DNA of 45,233 nucleotides from Roseburia sp. (GCA_023667765.1 JAMOZS010000018.1:1-45233), one strand, 5' to 3'; counted from the stretch's first letter, positions 15,248-25,364 are shown. The notes: a model not told the origin generated them from the sequence alone. Translations and numbers: made by a program.

Positions 15248-16890
15248 TTCAGATACAGCAGTTGAAGCTTCGGGCAAATCACAGTCCGGAACAGCTTAAG
15301 AAAAAGGTCGCATCCCTATTGCGGATACCCGAACAGGATATTCTTCGCTTAGAACGGCTCAGGCAGTCCATAGACGCCCGGAAAAAACCGGATATCTTTT
15401 ATATTTATTGCGTGGAAGCCCAGGTAAACAGAGAAGAACAGGTGTTGAAGAATGCGCAGAGGAGAAAGGGAGGTCTCGAAAAGATAGGTAAAAGCGAGAG
15501 AGTCGTCTATCAGTATCCGAAGGCCCGGGAAGGGAAGGCCTATGAACCTGCGGTGGTGGTAGGAGCAGGCCCCGGGGGATTATTCTGCGCATACCTTTTG
15601 GCGCTTGCGGGATTGCGGCCGATACTGCTGGAGAGAGGCTGTTCTGTGGAGGAAAGACAGGCTGCGGTAGAGAATTTCTGGCAGACCGGCAGGCTGGATG
15701 GAGATTCCAATGTACAGTTCGGAGAGGGTGGCGCAGGCACTTTCTCGGATGGTAAGCTCAATACTCTTGTGAAGGATAAAGAGGGAAGAAACAGGGCGGT
15801 GCTGGAGATTTTTGTGAAATTCGGCGCCGACGAGAGAATTTTGTATGACGCTAAGCCTCATATCGGCACGGATGTTTTAGCTGTCATTGTTTCCAATATG
15901 CGTAAGGAAATTATTGCTTTGGGAGGACAGGTGCGTTTTCAAAGCCGGGTGACGGATATTCTTCTGGAAGGGGACCGGGTGGCCGGGGTGATGATAAACG
16001 ACAGGGAGACGCTTGCCTGCAGGCAGGTGGTCCTGGCGATTGGGCACAGTGCCCGGGATACGTTTCAGATGCTGTATGAAAGGGGGATTCCCATGGAAGC
16101 GAAAGCTTTTGCTGTAGGCTTTCGCGTGGAACATCCCCAGGAGATGATAAACCGGGCCCAGTATGGAATGGCCCAGCCGGGGTTTTTGGGAGCTGCTCCC
16201 TATAAGCTGGCGGCGCAGGCCTCCAATGGCCGGAGCGTCTATTCTTTCTGTATGTGCCCCGGAGGCTATGTGGTCAATGCCTCCTCCCAGGAGGGATATC
16301 TGGCAGTAAACGGCATGAGCTATAGCGGCAGGGACGGAAGGAATGCAAACAGCGCTATTATTGTATCGGTAGACCCGAAGGATTACGGCTCGGCGCATCC
16401 GCTGGCCGGCGTCGCTTTTCAGAGGCAGTTAGAGAAGCGGGCCTATGAGCTGGCCGGCGGGAAAATACCGGTACAAAGCTATGGGGACTTTAAAAGGCAT
16501 GTAGCGGCAAGGGGGGCTTTAGAGGAGGCTTCGGGACATATAACGCCCTGCTGTAAGGGGGATTACGCCTGGGCGGATTTGAGCGGTATTCTTCCGGAGG
16601 AATGTAATCAGGCTTTTGTGGAGGGGATGGAGCAATTCGGAAGGCAGATACCGGGCTTTAACAGGTCGGACGCCGTTCTTTCCGGTGTGGAAAGCAGAAC
16701 CTCCTCCCCGGTGAGAATCCCAAGGGATAAAGAACTGCAGTCTGTGATAAAAGGACTGTATCCCTGCGGTGAGGGAGCGGGTTATGCAGGAGGGATTACC
16801 TCTGCGGCTATGGACGGTATGCGGGTGGCGGAGGCAATTATCAAGGGCGAATCCCAGGGTATGATTGACGGACGAAAGAAAATAAAGTAG
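15244..16890 (+). CDS. FAD-dependent dehydrogenase of the COG2509 family
   Basis: A 548-residue protein. Residues ~1-95 form a small alpha/beta domain (IQIQQLKLRANHS start), followed by a Rossmann FAD motif GAGPGGLFCAYLLA near 103-116 and the family block GDSNVQFGEGGAGTFSDGKL. The C-terminal motif YPCGEGAGYAGGITSAAMDG closes the FAD domain. Substrate unknown for the family. The frame is open upstream to 15187, but ATG 15244 follows GGAGGGAG and overlaps the previous stop, so the two flavoprotein genes are coupled. Confidence 0.88.
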   Translation: MIQIQQLKLRANHSPEQLKKKVASLLRIPEQDILRLERLRQSIDARKKPDIFYIYCVEAQVNREEQVLKNAQRRKGGLEKIGKSERVVYQYPKAREGKAYEPAVVVGAGPGGLFCAYLLALAGLRPILLERGCSVEERQAAVENFWQTGRLDGDSNVQFGEGGAGTFSDGKLNTLVKDKEGRNRAVLEIFVKFGADERILYDAKPHIGTDVLAVIVSNMRKEIIALGGQVRFQSRVTDILLEGDRVAGVMINDRETLACRQVVLAIGHSARDTFQMLYERGIPMEAKAFAVGFRVEHPQEMINRAQYGMAQPGFLGAAPYKLAAQASNGRSVYSFCMCPGGYVVNASSQEGYLAVNGMSYSGRDGRNANSAIIVSVDPKDYGSAHPLAGVAFQRQLEKRAYELAGGKIPVQSYGDFKRHVAARGALEEASGHITPCCKGDYAWADLSGILPEECNQAFVEGMEQFGRQIPGFNRSDAVLSGVESRTSSPVRIPRDKELQSVIKGLYPCGEGAGYAGGITSAAMDGMRVAEAIIKGESQGMIDGRKKIK

Positions 16891-16904
16891 AATAAAAACT
16901 TAAA

Positions 16905-16934
16905 TAAGGAAACGCTGATGAAAGCGCTTCCTTA
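16905..16934 (+). repeat. 12-bp hairpin between the flavoprotein gene and proB
   Basis: TAAGGAAACGCT pairs with AGCGCTTCCTTA around a GATGAA loop with one A-C mismatch. No U-run follows, so it is not a standard terminator. Its left half matches the element at 13101. Confidence 0.6.
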
Positions 16935-16944
16935 GAAATCTGAG

Positions 16945-16995
16945 ATGACAAAACGAAGGGAAATACCGGTTACTCCAGGTGTGCCGGACAGGTAA
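16945..16995 (+). other. Possible 16-codon leader ORF before proB
   Basis: ATG at 16945 opens MTKRREIPVTPGVPDR and stops at TAA 16993-16995, 5 bases before the proB GTG. It has three Pro codons near its end. The Shine-Dalgarno is poor (GAG only), so translation is uncertain. Confidence 0.25.
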
Positions 16996-17000
16996 GATAC

Positions 17001-17870
17001 GTGGAAGATTTAAGAGAGCTCATCAGAGATAAAAAGAGAATTGTTGTAAAAATCGGTTCTTCCTCTCTCCAGCATAAGGAGACAGGAGACCTGGATTATA
17101 TTCGATTGGAAAAGCTGGTCAGGGAGCTGTGCGATATCCGCAATCAGGGTAAGGAGGTGGTGCTGGTGACCTCCGGGGCAATAGCGGCAGGCAAGAAGGC
17201 TGTGGGTCTAAAGGAAATTTCAGGAGAGAGCCAGGCGGAGACAATGGCGGTAAAGCAGGCATGCTCCGCTATCGGACAGGCCCGGCTGATGATGACCTAT
17301 CAGAAGCTGTTTGCCGAATATAATCAGGTGGCGGCGCAGATTCTGATGACTAAGAATACCATTGTGGATAATTTGAACCGCTATAACGCCCATAATACTT
17401 TTTCGGAGCTCTTAAAGATGGGAGTTATTCCGATTGTCAACGAGAACGACACGGTGGCTACCTATGAGATTGAAATCGGGGATAATGATACTCTGTCGGC
17501 GATTGTGGCGGCATTGATTCAGGCCGACCTGTTGATTTTGCTTTCCGATATTGACGGACTCTTTACGGATGACCCCAGAACGAATCCCGATGCCAGATTC
17601 ATCGAACAGGTGGAGGAGCTGAACGAGGAGCTGATGGGTATGGGCAAGGCCAGTACGGGAAGCGATGTGGGCACCGGCGGCATGAATACCAAGCTGATTG
17701 CCGCCAGGATTGCCACCAGTTGTGAGGTGGATATGATTATAGCAAACAGTAAGGATATCGGCGTTTTACACAGAATACTGGACGGTAAAAAGGTAGGTAC
17801 TTTATTTGTGGGGCATAAGGATAATAGCTTTGATTTGCCGGAATTTGTGGAGAATCTGCATAAGGATTAG
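17001..17870 (+). CDS. proB: Glutamate 5-kinase
   Basis: Phosphorylates L-glutamate, the first and feedback-regulated step of proline synthesis. The amino acid kinase fold is complete: VVKIGSSSL near the start, VTSGAIAAGKKAVG, and SDIDGLFTDDPR with the conserved TGGMNTKL loop. At 289 residues it lacks the C-terminal PUA domain of the E. coli enzyme (367), a known short form. The start is GTG; the upstream ACAGG spaced 8 bases away is a moderate binding site. proA lies two genes downstream. Confidence 0.95.
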   Translation: MEDLRELIRDKKRIVVKIGSSSLQHKETGDLDYIRLEKLVRELCDIRNQGKEVVLVTSGAIAAGKKAVGLKEISGESQAETMAVKQACSAIGQARLMMTYQKLFAEYNQVAAQILMTKNTIVDNLNRYNAHNTFSELLKMGVIPIVNENDTVATYEIEIGDNDTLSAIVAALIQADLLILLSDIDGLFTDDPRTNPDARFIEQVEELNEELMGMGKASTGSDVGTGGMNTKLIAARIATSCEVDMIIANSKDIGVLHRILDGKKVGTLFVGHKDNSFDLPEFVENLHKD

Positions 17871-17901
17871 AGAAGGGGTTCTGAAAGGACGAGGTGTTTG
17901 G

Positions 17902-18105
17902 ATGAATATGGAGGAGCGCATTGCGCGGATTAACGAACTATATCATAAGTCAAAGGAAACAGGTCTTTCGGAGGCTGAAAAGGAAGAGCAGAACCGTTTG
18001 AGAAAAGAATATGTGGCCAGCGTCAGGGGGAATCTGAGGGCGCAGCTGGAGAATATTACGATAGAGCGGCCGGACGGCAGGATAGAAAAGCTAAGGAAGC
18101 GTTGA
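17902..18105 (+). CDS. DUF896 (YnzC-like) small protein
   Basis: A 67-residue, mostly helical, highly charged protein starting MNMEERIARINELYHKSK and containing RKEYVASVRGNLRAQLENI, the DUF896 core also seen in B. subtilis YnzC and YneR-region paralogues. Function is not known. The ATG at 17902 follows GAGG with a 7-base spacer; a second ATG at 17908 is also possible. It sits between proB and the folate gene, presumably in one operon. Confidence 0.88.
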   Translation: MNMEERIARINELYHKSKETGLSEAEKEEQNRLRKEYVASVRGNLRAQLENITIERPDGRIEKLRKR

Positions 18106-18126
18106 GGAAGGATAGGGAGCGCAGGT

Positions 18127-18711
18127 ATGGAGGACAGGAATGACGCGCAATTACAGATAGAAAAGAAAAGACTGCGCAGAGAAATGTTAAAACTACGGGA
18201 TGCTTTAAGTCCCCGGGAGCGGGAGCGGGCAGCCGTTTTGCTGACGGAGCGCATTTTGGGACATCAATGGTTCTACCGTTCCGAAATCCTTCTGGGTTTT
18301 GTGAGCTATGGAAGCGAGATAGATACCCGGATGATTCTGGAGGAAGCCTTTCGGAAGCAGAAGAGAGTGTATCTTCCAAGGGTGGAAGGGGAGAAGCTGG
18401 TATTTTACCGTACCGGCAGCTTAGAGGAGCTGAGGGAGGGGTATAAGGGGATTTTGGAGCCTGACGGCTGTACGGAAGTTTTTGACATAGAGCGGGCGCT
18501 GCCGGATAAGACTTTGATGCTGATGCCGGGTGTGGCCTTTGATTTAAGACGAAACAGGATGGGCTACGGAAAGGGCTTTTATGACAGGTATCTTAGGGAT
18601 AAGCCCGACTTGCAGTTGAGGACGATTGCGTTGGGATACGCCTGTCAGCTGATAGGGGAAGTACCCTGTACCAGAGAGGATATCAGGCCTTATCAGGTCA
18701 TATGTGTTTAA
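18127..18711 (+). CDS. 5-formyltetrahydrofolate cyclo-ligase
   Basis: A 194-residue MTHFS-family enzyme (YqgN-like) that uses ATP to turn 5-formyl-THF into 5,10-methenyl-THF, returning stored folate to one-carbon metabolism. The N-terminal [15 protein letters not shown] helix and the C-terminal signature [12 protein letters not shown] are clear. It begins 21 bases after DUF896 and ends inside the upstream open frame of proA, so it lies within the proB-proA gene string. Confidence 0.93.
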   Translation: MEDRNDAQLQIEKKRLRREMLKLRDALSPRERERAAVLLTERILGHQWFYRSEILLGFVSYGSEIDTRMILEEAFRKQKRVYLPRVEGEKLVFYRTGSLEELREGYKGILEPDGCTEVFDIERALPDKTLMLMPGVAFDLRRNRMGYGKGFYDRYLRDKPDLQLRTIALGYACQLIGEVPCTREDIRPYQVICV

Positions 18712-18733
18712 GAAGAAAGGGAATGTGAAAAAT

Positions 18734-19981
18734 ATGATTGATTTGACAAAGATGGGAAGCAGAGCGGCGGCAGCAAAATATGAATTGCAAAAATTGCGGA
18801 CAGAGGAAAAAAATCATGCCCTTTTACATGCTGCCGCGAAGCTGATAGAGAATCGGGAGCTGCTGCTTGAAGAAAACGAAACGGATGTGGCAAAGGGCGA
18901 GAGAAATGGTATGCATCCCGGACTGCTGGATCGTCTGCGGCTTACAGAGGAGCGCATAAAGGCGATGGCGGAGGGATTAACCCAGATTGCCGGGCTGCCG
19001 GATCCGGTGGGAGAGGTGACAGAAAGTTTTTCCCGCCCGAACGGATTGCAGATTCAGAAGCGTAGAGTGCCGATAGGGGTGGTCGGTATCATTTATGAAT
19101 CCCGGCCCAATGTTACGGCGGATGCCTTTGGCCTGTGCTTTAAAACGGGGAATGCAGTCATTTTAAAGGGAGGAAGCGACGCTCTTTCTTCTAACAGGGC
19201 GATTGTGAAGGTATTGCGTGAGGCTTTAAAGGATTGCGGCATTCCCGAGGATGCGCTGCAGCTGATAGAGGATACGGACAGGGCTGTGACAGCTGCATTT
19301 ATGAAAATGAAAGAGTACGTGGATGTGTTAATTCCGAGAGGGGGAGCGGGACTGATACGGAGCGTAGTGGAGAACAGTACGATTCCTGTGATTGAGACGG
19401 GAACGGGAAACTGTCACATTTATGTGGATAAGGATGCCGATACGGATATGGCGGTGAGGATTATTCTGAATGCAAAGACCCAGCGAATCGGCGTTTGTAA
19501 TGCCTGTGAATCTCTGGTCATTCACAGGGATATCAGGGAGGCTCTTCTGCCGAAGCTTTCGGAAGCGCTTCGCGAAAAGAAAGTAGAACTTCGCGGGGAT
19601 GAAGGAATCCGGGAGTATGTGCAGGATTGTATTCCTGCCTCGGAAGAGGATTATGCCACGGAATATCTGGATTATATTTTGTCCATAAAGACAGTGGACA
19701 GTCTGGAGGATGCGATTGCACATATTAATAAATATAATACCGGCCATTCCGAGAGTATTATTACGGAAAATCCTGAGGCGGCGGAACAGTTTTTGAATCA
19801 GATAGATGCCGCCTGCGTGTATGTGAATGCTTCCACCCGCTTTACGGACGGTTTTGAGTTTGGCTTTGGCGCGGAGATTGGAATCAGTACCCAAAAGCTT
19901 CATGCGAGAGGGCCTATGGGCCTAAAGGAACTGACCTCCTATAAATATACGATTACAGGCACGGGACAGATACGAGGATAA
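18734..19981 (+). CDS. proA: Gamma-glutamyl phosphate reductase
   Basis: Reduces gamma-glutamyl phosphate with NADPH to glutamate semialdehyde, the second step of proline synthesis. It is a 415-residue aldehyde dehydrogenase-fold enzyme. The catalytic Cys lies in [15 protein letters not shown], and [12 protein letters not shown] and [14 protein letters not shown] are family blocks. The frame opens at 18704, overlapping the previous gene, but ATG 18734 gives the usual length (E. coli 417) and has AAAGGGA 11 bases upstream. Confidence 0.95.
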   Translation: MIDLTKMGSRAAAAKYELQKLRTEEKNHALLHAAAKLIENRELLLEENETDVAKGERNGMHPGLLDRLRLTEERIKAMAEGLTQIAGLPDPVGEVTESFSRPNGLQIQKRRVPIGVVGIIYESRPNVTADAFGLCFKTGNAVILKGGSDALSSNRAIVKVLREALKDCGIPEDALQLIEDTDRAVTAAFMKMKEYVDVLIPRGGAGLIRSVVENSTIPVIETGTGNCHIYVDKDADTDMAVRIILNAKTQRIGVCNACESLVIHRDIREALLPKLSEALREKKVELRGDEGIREYVQDCIPASEEDYATEYLDYILSIKTVDSLEDAIAHINKYNTGHSESIITENPEAAEQFLNQIDAACVYVNASTRFTDGFEFGFGAEIGISTQKLHARGPMGLKELTSYKYTITGTGQIRG

Positions 19982-20015
19982 ACAAAAAACGATTAAAAAG
20001 GAAAAAGGGATACTT

Positions 20016-21518
20016 ATGAGCAGCATGAGAGGAATCGATACGCCTGTCAGACAGATACGCAGACGGGTTTTTAAGGAAGTGGCTAATCTGGCCTATGAAT
20101 CTACGAATTTAAAAGATGATATGGAGGCCCTGCCCTATAAGATTGTAGATTATGACGAGTCCGATTATTGGGAGAGCGTTTATCGTGACAGAGCCATTAT
20201 CCGTGAACGAATCCGTCTGGCCATGGGTATGAGTCTGCGGCCGGAAAACCGGGAACATCCGGGGCATCTGACAGAAGGCCTGGAGGAGAGTAATATTGAT
20301 GAAAAATATTATGAGCCTCCGCTGATGCAGGTGATTCCGTCGGCATGTAACGCCTGTCCCGAAAATCGTTTTGAGGTCACCGATTCCTGTATGGGCTGTC
20401 TGGCGCATCCCTGTCAGGCGGTATGTCCCAGGGGCGCTATCAGCTGGGTGAACGGGAAATCGGTTATTGACCAGGATAAATGTATCAAATGCGGTAAATG
20501 CCAGGCGGTATGTCCCTATGACGCCATCTGTCATAAGGAGAGGCCCTGCAAGGCGGCCTGCGGAATCGGCGCCATTCAATCAGATAAGCGAAACAGAGCC
20601 ATCATTGACAATGAAATGTGTGTGTCCTGCGGTATGTGTATGGTAAGCTGTCCTTTCGGGGCGATTGCGGATAAATCTCAGATATTCCAGCTGATTCGTT
20701 CCATGCAGTCCGGCAGGAAGATTATCGCTCAGGTAGCGCCTGCTTTTGTGGGCCAATTCGGGCCGAAGGTGACGCCGGAAATGTTTAAAACCGCTTTGAA
20801 GGAGCTGGGCTTTGCGGATGTATATGAGACGGCGGTGGGCGCAGATATGGGCTGCATGGCCGAGGCAGAGCATTATGTGAGGGAGGTGGCCACAGGTAAT
20901 CAGGCCTTTGCCCTCACCTCCTGCTGTCCCTCCTGGTCTGTGCTGGCGAAGCATTTTTTCCCTGGAACCATTGATAAAATCAGCAATGAACTGACGCCCA
21001 TGGTTGCCACCGCGCGTCTTATCAAAAAGGAGCATCCTGACGCCTCGGTGGTATTCATTGGTCCCTGCGCTTCCAAAAAGCTGGAGGCCAGCAGAAGGAC
21101 CGTGCGTTCAGACGTAGATTTTGTCATTACCTTTGAGGAGCTGACCGGAATGTTTGAGGCGAAGGGAATCCTGCTGGAGGAAATAAAGGCCATGGACGAA
21201 ATGAAGGACGCCACCGGAGCAGGACGGGGCTACGGCGTGGCGGGCGGAGTGGCCAATGCCATTGAACAGTGTATCAACACCTATTATCCGGGCACAAAGG
21301 TAAATATTCGGCATGCGGAGAGTCTTACCGAATGTAAGAAGATTCTGGCGCTGGCAAAGGCCGGTAGGATGGACGGCTGTTTAATTGAAGGAATGGCTTG
21401 TCCCGGAGGCTGCGTGGCCGGAGCGGGGACAAATATCGCTGTCTCTCAGGCCATGAAGGAAGTAGACAGGTTTAAGAATGCCGCCGCACAGTCGGTGCCG
21501 GATGAGGGCGTGGGATAA
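20016..21518 (+). CDS. Monomeric [FeFe] hydrogenase, group B-like
   Basis: A 500-residue iron-only hydrogenase. An N-terminal region (~100-225) carries several Cys clusters for 4Fe-4S centres, including CIKCGKCQAVCP and CVSCGMCMVSCP. The H-cluster ligands are present in all three loops: TSCCPSW (C303), GPCASKK (C351) and EGMACPGGC (C462, C466). The second loop has Gly where well-studied group A enzymes have Met, and there is no 2Fe-2S domain, fitting group B. Likely a cytoplasmic enzyme exchanging electrons with ferredoxin; direction unknown. It starts 34 bases after proA without an obvious promoter. Confidence 0.9.
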   Translation: MSSMRGIDTPVRQIRRRVFKEVANLAYESTNLKDDMEALPYKIVDYDESDYWESVYRDRAIIRERIRLAMGMSLRPENREHPGHLTEGLEESNIDEKYYEPPLMQVIPSACNACPENRFEVTDSCMGCLAHPCQAVCPRGAISWVNGKSVIDQDKCIKCGKCQAVCPYDAICHKERPCKAACGIGAIQSDKRNRAIIDNEMCVSCGMCMVSCPFGAIADKSQIFQLIRSMQSGRKIIAQVAPAFVGQFGPKVTPEMFKTALKELGFADVYETAVGADMGCMAEAEHYVREVATGNQAFALTSCCPSWSVLAKHFFPGTIDKISNELTPMVATARLIKKEHPDASVVFIGPCASKKLEASRRTVRSDVDFVITFEELTGMFEAKGILLEEIKAMDEMKDATGAGRGYGVAGGVANAIEQCINTYYPGTKVNIRHAESLTECKKILALAKAGRMDGCLIEGMACPGGCVAGAGTNIAVSQAMKEVDRFKNAAAQSVPDEGVG

Positions 21519-21598
21519 AGCGAGGTAAAAACGGCGTTTCAATCCAATTAAAACGATACATCAATAAGGCTGGAGGAGGAAGCCGAAAAGATTCAAGA

Positions 21599-21627
21599 TA
21601 GACTTTGCAAAAAGAGTGTGTTATAAT
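21599..21627 (+). promoter_or_regulatory. Promoter of gltX
   Basis: TAGACT (21599-21604), a 17-base spacer, then TATAAT (21622-21627) preceded by TGT, an extended -10. The transcript would carry a leader of about 100 bases. Confidence 0.65.
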
Positions 21628-21657
21628 GCTGAAAGTCAATAGGTCAGTATATTAAGA

Positions 21658-21717
21658 ACACACAGTGTTTCGGCCAGTGCCGGCGCTTTTGCATCGACAG
21701 GGTTGTCGGCTGTGTGT
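21658..21717 (+). promoter_or_regulatory. Possible three-way-junction RNA in the gltX leader
   Basis: ACACACAG (21658-21665) pairs with CTGTGTGT (21710-21717) and encloses two hairpins: CGGC-CAGT-GCCG (21671-21682) and CGACA-GGGT-TGTCG (21695-21708). The first hairpin can extend (AGTG 21664-21667 with CGCT 21684-21687) and is followed by TTTT, which would compete with the closing stem. It ends 8 bases before the gltX binding site. I do not recognise a T-box or any known class. Confidence 0.4.
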
Positions 21718-21735
21718 ACAGAAATGAGGTTAATT

Positions 21736-23193
21736 ATGACAAAAATCAGAACAAGATATGCACCCAGTCCTACCGGTAAAATGCATGTAGGCAATCTGCG
21801 TTCTGCATTGTATGAATTTTTAATTGCAAAGCATGAGGGCGGAGATTTCATACTTCGAATAGAGGATACCGACCAGGAGCGTTTTGTGGAGGGCGCTACG
21901 GAAATCATTTACCGTACCATGGCGAAAGCGGGGCTTGTACATGATGAAGGCCCTGATAAGGACGGAGGGTTTGGCCCCTATGTACAGAGTGAAAGAATGA
22001 AAACAGGCGTATATATGAAATATGCCCGGGAGTTGATTGATAAGAAAGAAGCCTATTATTGCTTTTGCGATAAGGAGAGATTGGCGTCCCTTAAGACAGA
22101 GGTGGTGGAGGGCAAGGAAATCAGTATTTATGACAAGCATTGTCTGAGCCTTTCAAAGGAGGAGGTAGAGGAAAATCTTGCCGCCGGAAAGCCCTTTGTC
22201 ATTCGTCAGAATAATCCCAGGGAAGGTTCCACGACCTTTCATGATGAGCTGTATGGAGCTATTACGGTGGAGAATGCAGAGCTGGATGACATGATTTTGA
22301 TTAAAACGGATGGTTATCCTACCTACAATTTTGCCAATGTGGTGGATGACCATATGATGCAGATTACCCATGTGGTAAGGGGAAATGAATATCTATCCTC
22401 CTCGCCGAAGTATCAGAGACTGTATGATGCCTTTGGCTGGGAGAGTCCGGTGTATGTGCATCTGCCCCTGATTACGGATGAGAATCATAAAAAGCTTTCC
22501 AAGAGGAGCGGTCATTCTTCCTTTGAAGATTTGCTGGAGCAGGGCTTTTTGACGGAGGCTGTCATAAATTATATTGCGCTGCTTGGCTGGAGCCCTGAGG
22601 ATAACAGGGAGATTTTCAGCCTGGAGGAGCTGATAAAGGAATTTGATTATCGTCGTATCAGCAAATCGCCGGCGGTGTTTGATATGGTCAAGCTTCGCTG
22701 GATGAATGGCGAGTATATTAAGGCCATGGATTTTGACGCCTTTTATGAGCTGGCGGAGCCCTTTTTAAAGGCTGTGCTGACAAAAACCTTTGATTTAAAA
22801 AAGATTGCGGCTATGGTAAAGACCCGTATAGAGGTGTTTCCCGATATTGCAGGGCATGTGGATTTTTTTGAGGAGCTGCCCGAATATGACCCTCAGATGT
22901 ATACTCACAAGAAGATGAAAACCAACAGCGAAACCTCGCTGGAGGTACTGAAGGATTTGCTTCCGATTCTGGAGGCACAGGAGGATTACAGTAATGACGG
23001 GCTGTATGCCCTTCTGGTAAAATATGTGGAGGAAAAGGGCGTTAAAAACGGCTATGTGATGTGGCCTGTGCGTACGGCTCTCAGTGGTAAGCAGATGACG
23101 CCTGCCGGCGCTACAGAGATTATGGAGATACTGGGCAAGGAAGAGTCCTTAGCCCGAATCAGAAAAGGCATTGCGCTTTTGGAGAATGCTTAA
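21736..23193 (+). CDS. gltX: Glutamyl-tRNA synthetase
   Basis: Charges tRNA with glutamate; a class I synthetase. The nucleotide-binding motif HVGN (HIGH type) follows [10 protein letters not shown] at the start, and KLSKRSG is the KMSKS motif. The frame is open to 21703, but ATG 21736 gives the usual N-terminus and has GAGG 6 bases upstream. Length of 485 residues is normal. It overlaps the downstream helicase gene by 8 bases. Whether it is a discriminating or non-discriminating type (charging tRNA-Gln too) cannot be told by eye. Confidence 0.96.
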   Translation: MTKIRTRYAPSPTGKMHVGNLRSALYEFLIAKHEGGDFILRIEDTDQERFVEGATEIIYRTMAKAGLVHDEGPDKDGGFGPYVQSERMKTGVYMKYARELIDKKEAYYCFCDKERLASLKTEVVEGKEISIYDKHCLSLSKEEVEENLAAGKPFVIRQNNPREGSTTFHDELYGAITVENAELDDMILIKTDGYPTYNFANVVDDHMMQITHVVRGNEYLSSSPKYQRLYDAFGWESPVYVHLPLITDENHKKLSKRSGHSSFEDLLEQGFLTEAVINYIALLGWSPEDNREIFSLEELIKEFDYRRISKSPAVFDMVKLRWMNGEYIKAMDFDAFYELAEPFLKAVLTKTFDLKKIAAMVKTRIEVFPDIAGHVDFFEELPEYDPQMYTHKKMKTNSETSLEVLKDLLPILEAQEDYSNDGLYALLVKYVEEKGVKNGYVMWPVRTALSGKQMTPAGATEIMEILGKEESLARIRKGIALLENA

Positions 23194-25138
23194 ACTGCGG
23201 GAATTAAATGATGCACAGCGAAAAGCCGTGGCTTATGGGGCGGAGGATCCGCTATTGGTATTGGCGGGTCCGGGCTCCGGGAAAACCTTCACCCTGACAA
23301 AGCGTATTCTCTTTCTGATAGAGCAGGCACATATTTCTCCCGAAAAAATTCTGGTTCTGACCTTTGCCAAATCAGCGGCGCTTGATATGCAGCGCAGATT
23401 TCAGGAACAGCCGGAACTGAAAAATCAGACTTATCCCGTCAATTTTGGTACGTTTCATTCGGTATTTTATTCTATATTATGTCAGTCACATGTCTTAAAA
23501 CCGGAGTGTTTCTTATCGGAGTCAGGAAAAAGAAATCTATTGCTTCCCCTAATCAAAGATTATTTTGCCGAAAAAAAGGAGGGCTATATAGGCAGTCCTT
23601 ACAAGGAAGCGGCAGACCTGTTATCGGCCTTTAGTTTTTATAAGAATACCTGGGACAGGGAAAAAACGCTGCAAAGACTGTCTCCTGTCTGGAAGGACGC
23701 CTTTGACGGCATATTTCATATGTATGAGCAGAAGCGCATAAGCTGTGGAGGATTCGATTTTGATGATATATTACTGGAATGTCTGAAACTGTTTCGACAG
23801 AATCAAAATGGTCTGCATAGCTGGCAGGAACGCTTTCCCTATCTGCTTTTGGACGAATTTCAGGACATTAATCCGGTACAATACCAGGCTATCAGATTAT
23901 TGGGGGAGGCGGGGCGTATTTTTGCGGTAGGGGATGACGACCAGTCCATTTATGGTTTTCGAGGCTCCAGCCCTGCCTGTATGCGGCAGTTTGCAAAGGA
24001 TTTTCGGGCAAAACAGATACTTCTGGATGTGAATTATCGCAGCAACCCGGATATTGTAAAGGCCTCTCTTTTGGTAATCGGGGAGAATCAGGAACGCTTT
24101 CCTAAGAATCTTAGAGCGTATAAGAGCTCAGAGACAGAGGAAGATACGGTAAAGGTGCGGTATTTTCCCCAAAGGCAGGAGCAGACGGCCTATCTGTTGG
24201 AGCAGCTGGGGAAGATTCCCGGCGCACAGACCGGCGCCGTGCTGTTTCGGACGAACATACAGATGCAGCGTGTGGCGGCCTCCCTGAAACGGGCGGGTAT
24301 TCCCTATACCGTGCGGGAAAAAAGTCAGAATATCTATGAACATTTTGTCGTAAGGGATATGATGGCGTATTTGACTCTGGCCGACAAAGCGGGTAAGAGT
24401 AAGTCTGACGACCTTCTTCAGATTATCAATAAGCCCATGCGATATGTCAGCAGGGAGGTGATGGCTATGGGGCAGCCCGACCTGCCCAAATTGCTGGCCT
24501 ATTACGAACAGAGCCCGGAAAGCGCCGGAAAGGAAGCTGCGATAAAGGAACTGGTAAAGCTTCAGCAGCAGTTAAAAAGAATGGAGGGGATGTCTCCTTT
24601 TCTGGCGATACAATATATTCGTAAGGTAGTGGGTTACGAAAATTATCTGTACCGGCTTGCAGGAAAAAACGAAAGAGAATGGACAGAATGGAGAGAGCTT
24701 TTGGAGTGGTTATCCGGGGAAGCGGTATTTTTTGAGAATGTTCAGGATTGGACGGTGTTTCAACGGCAGAAAGACCGGGTCAAAGCAGCTCCCGTCAGGG
24801 AGCCGGAAAATCACTCTGTTCAGTTGATGACGGTACATGCTTCCAAGGGACTGGAGTTCGACAGAGTCTGGATTCCGGATTGCAATGAACGGATTTTCCC
24901 CTATGGTCAAATGCACGATTCAGAGACGCTGGAGGAGGAGAGGCGGATTTTTTATGTGGCTATGACAAGAGCAAAAAAAAGCCTGGAGCTGCTCTGCCTT
25001 ACCGGCACAGCAGACAGCCCCAGACAACCCTCGCGCTTTTTGACGCCTATTCCTCGACTATTTCATCAAATTCACAGTTGTCAAGATACTCGTCAAAGGC
25101 ATCCGACACCTTTTCATACTCCTCGTCGTCCTCGATAA
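23186..25138 (+). CDS. UvrD/PcrA-like ATP-dependent DNA helicase
   Basis: A ~650-residue superfamily 1A helicase. All motifs are present in order: AGPGSGKT (Walker A), [48 protein letters not shown] and [12 protein letters not shown]. It should unwind DNA 3' to 5' in repair or recombination. It is shorter than PcrA (about 730). The ATG at 23186 has a binding site too close; a TTG at 23171 is the alternative. The last ~25 residues, rich in His, Pro and Arg, are read from the antisense of the opposing DUF1292 gene, so the natural C-terminus may have been lost. Confidence 0.88.
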   Translation: MLKLRELNDAQRKAVAYGAEDPLLVLAGPGSGKTFTLTKRILFLIEQAHISPEKILVLTFAKSAALDMQRRFQEQPELKNQTYPVNFGTFHSVFYSILCQSHVLKPECFLSESGKRNLLLPLIKDYFAEKKEGYIGSPYKEAADLLSAFSFYKNTWDREKTLQRLSPVWKDAFDGIFHMYEQKRISCGGFDFDDILLECLKLFRQNQNGLHSWQERFPYLLLDEFQDINPVQYQAIRLLGEAGRIFAVGDDDQSIYGFRGSSPACMRQFAKDFRAKQILLDVNYRSNPDIVKASLLVIGENQERFPKNLRAYKSSETEEDTVKVRYFPQRQEQTAYLLEQLGKIPGAQTGAVLFRTNIQMQRVAASLKRAGIPYTVREKSQNIYEHFVVRDMMAYLTLADKAGKSKSDDLLQIINKPMRYVSREVMAMGQPDLPKLLAYYEQSPESAGKEAAIKELVKLQQQLKRMEGMSPFLAIQYIRKVVGYENYLYRLAGKNEREWTEWRELLEWLSGEAVFFENVQDWTVFQRQKDRVKAAPVREPENHSVQLMTVHASKGLEFDRVWIPDCNERIFPYGQMHDSETLEEERRIFYVAMTRAKKSLELLCLTGTADSPRQPSRFLTPIPRLFHQIHSCQDTRQRHPTPFHTPRRPR

Positions 25139-25364
25139 AGTCCAAAACAGGCTCTTCATCGGAATCATCAGGATTTTCGCTATAACGATAGAACCATACC
25201 TCGCCGTCCTGATTCGTACCGTCCTTCTCTAAAGGAAGCAGTACAATATAATCCTGGTTTTCCACTGTCAGAATAGTGATTACTGCACAATTTACGACAG
25301 CTCCGTCCTCTAATTCCAGTTCGACGGTCATTTCCTCATCCGGTAAATCATTGTTGTTTGCCAT
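25047..25364 (-). CDS. DUF1292 protein (YrzB-like)
   Basis: A 105-residue, very acidic protein with the DUF1292 pattern: VELELEDGAVVNCAVITIL, then YIVLLPLE, then EVWFYRY. Function unknown; homologues often lie near the alaS-yrrK region in Bacilli. On the minus strand an AAAAGGAG lies 8 bases before the ATG. Its 3' end overlaps the helicase gene by 92 bases on the opposite strand. Confidence 0.88.
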   Translation of the reverse strand: MANNNDLPDEEMTVELELEDGAVVNCAVITILTVENQDYIVLLPLEKDGTNQDGEVWFYRYSENPDDSDEEPVLDFIEDDEEYEKVSDAFDEYLDNCEFDEIVEE

